From: Pseudomonadota bacterium
GTDB lineage: Bacteria; Pseudomonadota; Alphaproteobacteria; UBA8366; JADFVY01
NCBI GenBank assembly: GCA_030671915.1
Contig: DAOVHN010000221.1
Location: 1 to 5,174, forward strand
DNA: 5,174 nt
Direction: 5' to 3'
This document shows, piece after piece, positions 1-5,174 of the stretch. Position numbers and translations under genes: made by a program. Position 1 is the first letter of the stretch. Every line of letters starts with the position of its first letter. The notes beneath the pieces were generated by a model. The model was not told the origin of the DNA, did no database searches, and saw only the letters and a list, made by a program, of their open reading frames with translations.

Positions 1-1
1 A

Positions 2-544
2 TCCTTCGCCGTCGGCTCGGCCATCGGCATCTGGGCCGCGCATGACGACCGGGTTTCCGCCTTCATCCGTCCGATCAACGACACGCTGCAGACCATGCCG
101 CAATTCGTGCCGCTGATTCCGATCCTGATGATATTCAAGATCGGCGACTTCACCGCGCTGCTTGCGATCATGGCCTATGCCATCGTGCCCGCCGTCCGCT
201 ATTCGGAACATGCGCTGCGCAGCCTGCCGGCTGAAATCGTCGAGGCCGCCACCGCGATGGGCTGCAACAGGCGGCAGTTGCTTTGGCAGGTGAAGATTCC
301 GATGGCACTGCCCGAGATGATGCTGGGGTTGAACCAGACCATCATGTACGGCATCTCGATGCTGGTGATCGCCGCCCTGGTGGGCACCAAGGATCTGGGG
401 CAGCAGGTCTATGTCGGGCTGGGCGACGGCGATTTCGGCGTCGGCATGGTGGCCGGCGTCGGCATGGCCGTGATCGCCATCGTCGCCGACCGCATCACCC
501 AGGCCTGGAGCGCGAAAAAACGCGCCGAACTGGGCATGGCCTGA
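2..544 (+). CDS. ProW-type ABC transporter permease, C-terminal part (5' truncated by window)
   Basis: Inner-membrane permease subunit of a type I ABC importer of the glycine betaine/proline (ProW/OpuAB) family. The frame is open from base 2, giving 180 visible residues; full-length relatives have roughly 280-350, so the N-terminal part lies upstream. The cytoplasmic EAA loop that contacts the ATPase is clear: E81-A-A, G87 and I99-P...L-P104 of the visible part. The flanking text is ProW-like: the MPQFVPLIPILMIF helix, VRYSEHALRSLP before the loop, NQTIMYGISMLVIAALVG after it, then LGQQVYVGLG. Hydrophobic segments lie near visible residues 33-47, 50-66, 114-129 and 148-163. The ATG at 95 is an internal Met, not the start, because homology continues upstream of it. 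ATPase and binding-protein genes are not in view and probably lie upstream. Family is confident. Substrate (betaine, choline, carnitine, proline or another compound) is not determined. Confidence 0.9.
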   Translation, partial: SFAVGSAIGIWAAHDDRVSAFIRPINDTLQTMPQFVPLIPILMIFKIGDFTALLAIMAYAIVPAVRYSEHALRSLPAEIVEAATAMGCNRRQLLWQVKIPMALPEMMLGLNQTIMYGISMLVIAALVGTKDLGQQVYVGLGDGDFGVGMVAGVGMAVIAIVADRITQAWSAKKRAELGMA

Positions 545-558
545 AAAGGAAACGCTGA

Positions 559-1572
559 ATGTCATTCAAGACCAGGGCCATTGTCTGCTGCGGAACCGGC
601 GGCCCGGAAGTGCTTGAGCAAGCGGATATCGTGCTGCCATGGCCGGGCGGCGAGGGCGACGTGCTGGTGCGCCTGAAGGCGGCGGCGCTGAACCCCGCCG
701 ATGGGTTCTTCCGCGCGTTGGGCCCCTATATCGAAAGCGATGCGCCGCTGGTGCTCGGCCATGACGGAGCAGGCGTGGTGGAGCAGGTTGGTGCCGGCGT
801 TACACGCGTCCAGCCTGGCGACCGAGTCTGTTTCTGCAATGGCGGTATTGGGAGCCATCCGGGAACATACGCCGAATTCGCGGTGGTCCCGGCAAGCCAG
901 CTCGTCGCGATCCCCGATGGCGTCGATTTCCACAGCGCCGCGGCCCTGCCGCTGGTCGTTATCACTTGCTGGGAATCACTTTACGACCGCGCCGATTTGC
1001 AGGCCGGCGAACATGCGCTGATCCATGGCGGAGCGGGCGGCACCGGCCATATGGCGGTGCAACTGGCGCATCTGTGCGGCGCCAGGGTAGCCGCCACGGT
1101 CAGCAGCGCCGAGAAGGCGGAATTCGTCACCGGCCTGGGCGCCGACAAGCCGATCTTCTACCGGACCCGGGACTTCGTCGAGGAAGCCATGGCATGGACC
1201 GGCGGGCGGGGCATCGACGTCGCGCTGGATAATGTCGGGGCGGGGGCGATGCAGAAGACGTTCCGTGCCATGGCACCCTATGGCCGCATCGTCACGCTGA
1301 TGGGAACGCCGGCCGACGATGCTGAAGAGACCGCCTATGTGCAAAACCTGACAATCCATAACGTCATGATGCTGACCCCGATGATCCTGGGCTTAGCGGA
1401 CCGGCTGGACGCCCAGGCGCGGACCGTGGAACAGGGTATAGCGCTGCTCGCCGACGGAAAATTGCAGGTCCATATAGCCGACCGGTTCGAGCTCGCCGAC
1501 ATGCGCGCGGCTCACGCCAAGCTTGAGGCCGGCGGGACGATGGGCAAGATCGTCATCCATATCGCCGACTGA
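559..1572 (+). CDS. Zinc-free MDR-family NAD(P)-dependent oxidoreductase (quinone oxidoreductase-like)
   Basis: A 337-residue medium-chain dehydrogenase/reductase of the quinone oxidoreductase (QOR) subgroup, expected to be cytosolic and to use NAD(P)H. The N-terminal GroES-like domain (about 1-130) carries the NPAD motif at 45-48, GHDGAGVVEQVGAGV at 67-81 and PGDRV at 86-90. The Rossmann domain has GGAGGTG at 157-163, followed by HMAVQLA and the LGADKPIFYR strand typical of the group. The four-cysteine structural zinc loop and the Cys/His catalytic zinc set are absent, so zinc-independent chemistry is expected. A Shine-Dalgarno-like AAGGA at 546-550 sits 8 bases before the ATG. The gap to the permease stop is 14 bases, which implies co-transcription. 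The physiological substrate (quinone, enone, aldehyde or other) cannot be told from sequence. Length is close to normal for QORs and no defect is visible. Confidence 0.9.
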   Translation: MSFKTRAIVCCGTGGPEVLEQADIVLPWPGGEGDVLVRLKAAALNPADGFFRALGPYIESDAPLVLGHDGAGVVEQVGAGVTRVQPGDRVCFCNGGIGSHPGTYAEFAVVPASQLVAIPDGVDFHSAAALPLVVITCWESLYDRADLQAGEHALIHGGAGGTGHMAVQLAHLCGARVAATVSSAEKAEFVTGLGADKPIFYRTRDFVEEAMAWTGGRGIDVALDNVGAGAMQKTFRAMAPYGRIVTLMGTPADDAEETAYVQNLTIHNVMMLTPMILGLADRLDAQARTVEQGIALLADGKLQVHIADRFELADMRAAHAKLEAGGTMGKIVIHIAD

Positions 1573-1589
1573 CGGGAGATACCCAGACG

Positions 1590-2618
1590 ATGACAGCAAT
1601 GATGCGCGCTGCGGTGGCGGTCGGTTACGGCAAGCCGCTGGAAATTCGTGAATACCCGATCCCCGAACCGGGGGCCGGTGAGCTTCTGATCAAGCTGGAG
1701 ACTTGCGGCGTCTGTCACAGCGATCTGGATGTGCGCAAAGGGTCGACGGCCCCGCCTGAATCCACATTCCCGCTGATCCTCGGCCATGAAGGGGTTGGCA
1801 TCGTCGTCAGGCGCGGGCCTGGGTGCAACGTGATCGAGGAAGGCGCGCGGGTCGGCCTGCCCTGGATGCACGATACCTGCGGCCATTGCCGGGAATGCCT
1901 CACCGGTCATGAATCCTTCTGCGCCGAACATCGCGGGCACAGTTTCGATGTGAATGGCGGTTTCGCGGAATATGCGATCATGAAGGAGGCCTATACCGTC
2001 GTCATTCCGGAAGCTATTTCGTCGTTCGATGCGGCGCCGCTTCTATGCGCCGGCGTCACCGCCTATGGCGGCCTGCAAAAGGCCGACCTCGCACCCGGCA
2101 AGACCTGCGCGATCTTCGGGATCGGCGGGCTGGGTCAGTACGCTATCCAGTTGGCCAAGGCGGCCGGCGCAATCGTTGTGGCGATCGATGCGAACCCGGA
2201 AAAGCTGGAGATCGCGCGCCGCCTGGGGGCGGATCACGCTATCCTCGCCGCTGACGATCCGGGCGGCCAGATACGCGATATCGGCGGCGCCGACGCCTGC
2301 ATCAATTTCGCCCCGACCAACCGTGTCTGGGACGATATCGTGACCGCGACCAATCCGCTGGGCAGGGTTGTTTCGGTCGCCCAGGTGCCCGAGCCGGTAA
2401 GCCTTAATCTGGAATGGCTGATCTATACCGGAATCCGTGTTACAGGCAGCTCCGTCGGCACGCGCCAGGAACTGCGCGACCTGCTGGACCTGGGCGCGTC
2501 TCTGAAGCTGGCCATCGATATCGAAACCATACCGCTGTCCAGGGCCGATGAGGCGCTTGACCGGCTGGAGCGCGGCGAGGTCGATGGCCGGCAGGTCATC
2601 GATTTCTCGCTCGAATAG
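1590..2618 (+). CDS. Zinc-dependent alcohol dehydrogenase (AdhP-like, MDR family)
   Basis: A 342-residue cytosolic zinc alcohol dehydrogenase that should interconvert an alcohol and an aldehyde or ketone. Catalytic zinc ligands are C39 (in CGVCHSD), H66-E67 (GHEGVG) and C153 (LLCAGVTAYG). The structural zinc loop is complete with C97, C100, C103 and C111. The Rossmann motif is GIGGLG at 177-182. The acidic residue D200 (VVAIDANPEKL) ends the second strand and favours NAD over NADP by family rule. Length matches bacterial AdhP/propanol-preferring enzymes (about 336-345). The ATG at 1590 is preceded by GGGAG at 1574-1578 at an 11-base spacing; the ATG at 1602 is a less likely alternative. It lies 17 bases after the preceding oxidoreductase and 9 bases before the transporter, so all are probably on one mRNA. 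The true substrate alcohol is unknown. Confidence 0.92.
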   Translation: MTAMMRAAVAVGYGKPLEIREYPIPEPGAGELLIKLETCGVCHSDLDVRKGSTAPPESTFPLILGHEGVGIVVRRGPGCNVIEEGARVGLPWMHDTCGHCRECLTGHESFCAEHRGHSFDVNGGFAEYAIMKEAYTVVIPEAISSFDAAPLLCAGVTAYGGLQKADLAPGKTCAIFGIGGLGQYAIQLAKAAGAIVVAIDANPEKLEIARRLGADHAILAADDPGGQIRDIGGADACINFAPTNRVWDDIVTATNPLGRVVSVAQVPEPVSLNLEWLIYTGIRVTGSSVGTRQELRDLLDLGASLKLAIDIETIPLSRADEALDRLERGEVDGRQVIDFSLE

Positions 2619-2627
2619 AGGCCCGGA

Positions 2628-3548
2628 ATGACACTCCCCGGCAAGGGTAAACCCACCCACCTGATGTGGGGATGGCTGCGCCCGGATATGGCCGTGCTTT
2701 TCTCCGCCGCCATGTGGGGCACCATGTGGATCCCGGCCCGTGCGATGAGCAATGGCGGCATGGATTCTGGCTTGGCGGCCGCGCTCAGCACCCTGGTCGC
2801 TCTGGCGGCCTTGCTTCCCCATGTCCTGCGTAACCGCAGCGCGCTGGTATTTTCGCGCCAGGTCTGGTGGATCAGTTTCCTGCTGGGTTTCGGCGTCGCG
2901 ATGTACTGGGAGGCCATGGTGCGCGGCAATGTCGCGCGGGTGGTGCTGCTGTTCTATCTGATGCCGGTCTGGACCGTCATTCTGGCGCGCCTGATCAACG
3001 GCGAGGCCGCAACTCCCCGGCGGCTTCTCGGTGTGGTCCTTGGGCTGGGAGGAATGTTGGTGGTGTTTTCCGCCAATGGCAGCATTCCACTGCCCAGGAC
3101 CCTGGCGGATTATATGGGACTGGCGTCAGGCGTTGCCTGGGCGCTGGCCTTCGTGCTCTGCGCCCGGCCCGGCATGGAGAAGGCAACCCTGTCGCAACTG
3201 TTCGGCAGCCTGTTGATCCTCGCCCCCTCGGTCTGGCTGTTGACGTTGCTGCCCGGCTCGCTGGAGTCGATGGGCGCCGTCGAGGGGCAGGCCAGCCTGG
3301 TGGCGACGCTGGTCTGGCTGGTCGTATTCGGGCTTGTCTGGATGCTGCCGGGCATGTTTATGACCCTGTTCGGCGCCGACCATCTGCAGCCCGGACAGGT
3401 CGCTATTTTCCTGATGGCCGAGGTGGTGATCGCCCTGATTTCCTCGGCGATCCTGCTTGATGAGCCTTTGGGCCCGCGCGAGGTGGCGGGCGCAGTATTG
3501 ATCCTCAGCGCCAGCCTGGTTGAATTCGCGGGGAAGCGCGCGAAATAG
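2628..3548 (+). CDS. EamA/DMT-superfamily membrane transporter
   Basis: A 306-residue inner-membrane protein of the drug/metabolite transporter superfamily, which includes exporters of amino acids and metabolites. Ten hydrophobic segments are visible near residues 19-37, 47-65, 78-97, 103-123, 131-148, 160-178, 188-208, 223-246, 254-277 and 284-300. This is the two-times-five-helix layout of a duplicated EamA domain. The C-terminal half carries the signature LLDEPLGPREVAGAVLI at about 276-292, and helix 1 has the WG near residues 30-31 typical of these proteins. AGAGG at 2617-2621 overlaps the preceding stop codon and gives good spacing to the ATG. It is the last gene of the four-gene run, followed by a 188-base gap. 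The cargo is unknown. From context it might export a product or surplus of the pathway encoded upstream, but that is inference only. Confidence 0.9.
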   Translation: MTLPGKGKPTHLMWGWLRPDMAVLFSAAMWGTMWIPARAMSNGGMDSGLAAALSTLVALAALLPHVLRNRSALVFSRQVWWISFLLGFGVAMYWEAMVRGNVARVVLLFYLMPVWTVILARLINGEAATPRRLLGVVLGLGGMLVVFSANGSIPLPRTLADYMGLASGVAWALAFVLCARPGMEKATLSQLFGSLLILAPSVWLLTLLPGSLESMGAVEGQASLVATLVWLVVFGLVWMLPGMFMTLFGADHLQPGQVAIFLMAEVVIALISSAILLDEPLGPREVAGAVLILSASLVEFAGKRAK

Positions 3549-3644
3549 GCGATAACGCCGGCCCCTCCAGGCCATCTCTCTTGTACTCGATATTCATGAT
3601 TTTCGACTTGTTCATGTCCACAAACATCCAACCTTGCGCCTCTC

Positions 3645-3669
3645 GAGCAGGCTAGGGGCTTGCTCTTTT
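3645..3669 (+). terminator. Possible weak intrinsic terminator
   Basis: GAGCAGGC (3645-3652) can pair with GCTTGCTC (3658-3665) to give an 8-bp stem with one G-U pair and a 5-base loop (TAGGG), followed by TTTT at 3666-3669. It lies about 97 bases after the EamA gene stop and could end the upstream transcript. The T-tract is short and then turns to C, and the right arm overlaps a possible -35 box, so the call is tentative. Confidence 0.3.
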
Positions 3670-3687
3670 CCCCGAGCATTGTATACA
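3660..3687 (+). promoter_or_regulatory. Candidate sigma-70-type promoter for the tartrate/D-malate dehydrogenase gene
   Basis: TTGCTC (3660-3665) and TATACA (3682-3687) are separated by 16 bases, a weak-to-moderate match to -35/-10 consensus (3/6 and 4/6). Transcription would start around 3694 and give a leader of about 40 bases before the ATG at 3737. The -10 box lies inside the palindrome at 3679-3688, which suits repression by a bound regulator. The start site is inferred, not observed. Confidence 0.3.
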
Positions 3688-3688
3688 A
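3679..3688. promoter_or_regulatory. Perfect palindrome TTGTATACAA, candidate GntR-family operator
   Basis: The 10 bases equal their own reverse complement and stand in the only intergenic gap, about 50 bases before the dehydrogenase start. Sites of the TTGT-ATACAA type are typical of FCD-subfamily GntR repressors, which often control catabolic genes for hydroxy acids and sugar acids. That fits a tartrate/D-malate dehydrogenase target. Symmetry does not extend beyond the 10 bases. No regulator gene is visible in the window. Confidence 0.45.
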
Positions 3689-3720
3689 AGATGCCGGGCG
3701 CACAGGCCCCACGCAATGTC

Positions 3721-3726
3721 GAGGAA
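3721..3726 (+). promoter_or_regulatory. Ribosome binding site that fixes the dehydrogenase start
   Basis: GAGGAA sits 10 bases before the ATG at 3737. The in-frame ATG at 3716 lies upstream of this site and has no purine-rich sequence before it. Together with the typical N-terminus MKTYKIAAVPGDGIG, this favours 3737 as the start. Confidence 0.65.
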
Positions 3727-3736
3727 TTGGCTCCAA

Positions 3737-4813
3737 ATGAAGACTTACAAGATCGCAGCCGTGCCGGGCGACGGCATCGGGACAGAGGTTATCGAGGCGG
3801 GCGTGGAGGTTCTCCATGCGCTGGCCGAGCGCGAGGGCGGGTTCGCCTTCGAGGTCGAGACCTTTCCCTGGGGCGCCGACTACTACATGGAACATGGGCA
3901 GATGATGCCCGACGACGGGCGCGAGCTGCTGAAGCCCTTCGACGCGATCTATTTCGGTTCGGCCGGCGACCCGCGCATTCCCGACCATATTACGCTCTGG
4001 CAGCTTCGCCTGAATATCTGCCAGGGCTTCGACCAGTATGCCAATGTGCGGCCGACCCGCGTGCTGCCCGGCGTCAAATGCCCGCTGGCGGGTGTCGGGC
4101 CGGGCGATTTCGACTGGGTCATCGTTCGCGAGAATTCCGAGGGCGAATATGCCGGCGTCGGCGGCCGCGCCCATCAGGGCCATGCGGAAGAGGTCGGCAT
4201 CGACGTCTCGGTCTTCACCCGCAACGGGGTCGAGCGCATCCAGCGTTTCGCGTTGGAGCTGGCCCGCACGCGCCCGCGCAAACTGCTGACGCTGGTTACC
4301 AAGTCGAACGCCCAGCGCCACGGAATGGTGATGTGGGACGCGGTATTCGAGGAGGTGAAGCAGGACTACCCGGATGTCACCACCGACAAGATGCTGGTCG
4401 ACGCCATGACCACGCGCATGGTGCTGAACCCGAAAAGCCTGGACACTATCGTCGCCACCAACCTGCATGCCGACGTGCTGTCCGACCTGGCCGCCGCGCT
4501 GTCCGGCAGCCTCGGCATCGCGCCGACCGCGAACCTGCGGCCCGAGGGCGATTTCCCCTCGATGTTCGAGCCGATCCACGGCTCCGCCTTCGACATCATG
4601 GGCCAGGGCATCGCCAACCCCATCGGCGCCTTCTGGAGCGCCTCGTTGATGCTCGACCATCTCGGCGAGAAACCCGCCGCCGCGCGCCTGATGGCCGCGA
4701 TAGAGCGCGTAACGGCCGCAGGTGAGGTCATGCCCCGCGACCTCGGCGGCGAGGCCACCACGCGCCAGGTCACCGAGGCCGTGATCGAGGCGGTCCGGGC
4801 AGCGAACGACTAG
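3737..4813 (+). CDS. ttuC: Tartrate dehydrogenase / D-malate dehydrogenase (decarboxylating)
   Basis: A 358-residue cytosolic enzyme of the isocitrate/isopropylmalate dehydrogenase superfamily, tartrate dehydrogenase branch (TtuC/DmlA type). It oxidises tartrate or decarboxylates D-malate to pyruvate and CO2 with NAD and a divalent metal. The N-terminal PGDGIG is at 10-15. GSAGDPRIPDHITLWQLRLN at 75-94 is characteristic of this branch; its R91, with R105 (NVRPTR) and R131 (RENSEGEYAGVGG), forms the substrate carboxylate site. Y138 and K189 are the expected catalytic residues, and D222, D246 and D250 the metal ligands. EPIHGSAFDIMGQGIANP (278-295), with D286, fits NAD use. Every family hallmark is intact and length is normal. 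The start at 3737 is chosen over the ATG at 3716 for its Shine-Dalgarno site. The preceding gap holds a candidate GntR-type operator. Sequence alone cannot rank D-malate, tartrate and related acids; dmlA would be the equivalent name if D-malate is the substrate. Confidence 0.9.
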   Translation: MKTYKIAAVPGDGIGTEVIEAGVEVLHALAEREGGFAFEVETFPWGADYYMEHGQMMPDDGRELLKPFDAIYFGSAGDPRIPDHITLWQLRLNICQGFDQYANVRPTRVLPGVKCPLAGVGPGDFDWVIVRENSEGEYAGVGGRAHQGHAEEVGIDVSVFTRNGVERIQRFALELARTRPRKLLTLVTKSNAQRHGMVMWDAVFEEVKQDYPDVTTDKMLVDAMTTRMVLNPKSLDTIVATNLHADVLSDLAAALSGSLGIAPTANLRPEGDFPSMFEPIHGSAFDIMGQGIANPIGAFWSASLMLDHLGEKPAAARLMAAIERVTAAGEVMPRDLGGEATTRQVTEAVIEAVRAAND

Positions 4814-4821
4814 CCGGCCCG

Positions 4822-5174
4822 ATGGACGACCTCGTCATCCGCCACGAAATCCCCGCCGACATCCCCGCCGTCCGTGCGGTGAACGTTGCGGCCTTCGAGA
4901 CGGGGGCGGAGGCCGCGCTGGTCGACGCCCTGCGCGAGAACGCCAAATTCACCCTGTCGCTGGTCGCCGCTATCGAAGGCGAGGTCGTCGGCCATATCCT
5001 GTTCACCGACATTGTCATGGAACCCGGCGGCACGGAGCCCCGCATGCTCGGCCTCGCGCCGATGGCGGTGCTGCCCGGCAGGCAGAGCAGGGGGTTCGGC
5101 TCCGTCCTGATCCGCCGCGGGCTGGAGGATTGCCTGGAACTGGGATACTGCGGCATCGTCGTGCTCGGCCACCC
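4822..5174 (+). CDS. YhbS-like GNAT N-acetyltransferase, N-terminal part (3' truncated by window)
   Basis: The frame opens at ATG 4822 and stays open to the window end, giving 117 complete residues plus a partial proline codon. The start IRHEIPADIPAVRAVNVAAF, the central LSLVAAIEGEVVGHILFT strand pair and LGLAPMAVLPGRQSRGFGSVLI are typical of predicted acetyltransferases related to E. coli YhbS. The acetyl-CoA pyrophosphate-binding motif Q88-x-x-G91-x-G93 is present, followed by the helix RRGLEDCLELG and the strand GIVVLGHP, where relatives continue with a YYxRFGF-like segment that is off the window. It begins 8 bases after the dehydrogenase stop with no good Shine-Dalgarno sequence, so translational coupling is likely. 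The acetyl acceptor is unknown, and a link to the dehydrogenase's metabolism is not evident beyond shared transcription. Confidence 0.87.
   Translation, partial: MDDLVIRHEIPADIPAVRAVNVAAFETGAEAALVDALRENAKFTLSLVAAIEGEVVGHILFTDIVMEPGGTEPRMLGLAPMAVLPGRQSRGFGSVLIRRGLEDCLELGYCGIVVLGH

Noticed and set aside
95..544. ATG at 95 as the start of the permease
   Set aside because: The reading frame and ProW-like similarity continue upstream to the window edge, and no ribosome site precedes it; it is an internal methionine.
2043..2822. Minus-strand frame of 259 codons opposite the alcohol dehydrogenase and the start of the EamA gene
   Set aside because: It is a shadow frame: no domain, no convincing ribosome site, and it opposes the zinc dehydrogenase with intact ligands.
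3560..3573. GGCC-CCTCCA-GGCC inverted repeat just after the EamA stop
   Set aside because: The stem is only 4 bp and no T-run follows directly, so it is too weak to call a terminator.
3581..3623. Repeated short words in the gap: CTTGT twice, TTCATG at 3593-3598 and 3611-3616, and TTGT(N8)ACAA at 3608-3623
   Set aside because: They may be degenerate copies of the downstream operator half-sites, but each is only 4-6 bases and could arise by chance in 188 bases. Not strong enough to list as binding sites.
3110..4660. Very long minus-strand open frame (516 codons) across the intergenic gap and the dehydrogenase gene
   Set aside because: It lies antisense to two well-supported genes, its translation has low-complexity, His/Gly/Arg-rich composition without recognisable domains, and long antisense frames are common in high-GC DNA with strong third-position bias.
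3634..4725. Long plus-strand frame (363 codons) overlapping the dehydrogenase in another phase
   Set aside because: The product is an Arg/Ala/Gly-rich shadow with no motif, while the other phase encodes a complete tartrate/D-malate dehydrogenase with all catalytic residues.

Overview
The window looks like part of a high-GC proteobacterial chromosome, most likely alphaproteobacterial. This is inferred from the strong G/C bias at third codon positions and the tight gene packing; there is no rRNA or other taxonomic marker, so no genus can be named. All six genes are on the + strand, and the first and last are cut by the window edges. I see no mobile element, CRISPR array, tRNA or rRNA.

Region 1 (1-3548) is a compact four-gene run with gaps of 14, 17 and 9 bases. 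It holds the C-terminal part of a ProW-type (glycine betaine/proline family) ABC transporter permease, a zinc-free medium-chain oxidoreductase of the quinone oxidoreductase type, a zinc-dependent alcohol dehydrogenase with both zinc sites intact, and a ten-helix EamA/DMT-family transporter. The order (importer, two oxidoreductases, exporter-type carrier) suggests a small catabolic or solute-handling operon whose remaining genes lie upstream of the window. The substrate cannot be read from the sequence.

Region 2 (3549-3736) is a 188-base gap, the only sizeable non-coding stretch. It contains a possible weak hairpin/T-tract terminator at 3645-3669 and a perfect 10-bp palindrome, TTGTATACAA, at 3679-3688. 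The palindrome overlaps a plausible -10 element and resembles operators of GntR-family (FCD-type) repressors. It probably controls the next transcription unit.

Region 3 (3737-5174) holds an NAD-dependent beta-decarboxylating dehydrogenase of the tartrate/D-malate dehydrogenase family. It is followed 8 bases later by the start of a YhbS-like GNAT acetyltransferase that runs off the window end.

The most useful leads are the palindromic operator, the overlapping hairpins in the gap, and the hypothesis that a betaine-type importer, alcohol/aldehyde-handling dehydrogenases and a D-malate-type dehydrogenase together serve catabolism of a quaternary ammonium compound such as carnitine. Nothing here clearly shows a wholly new type of system; the protein families are all known.
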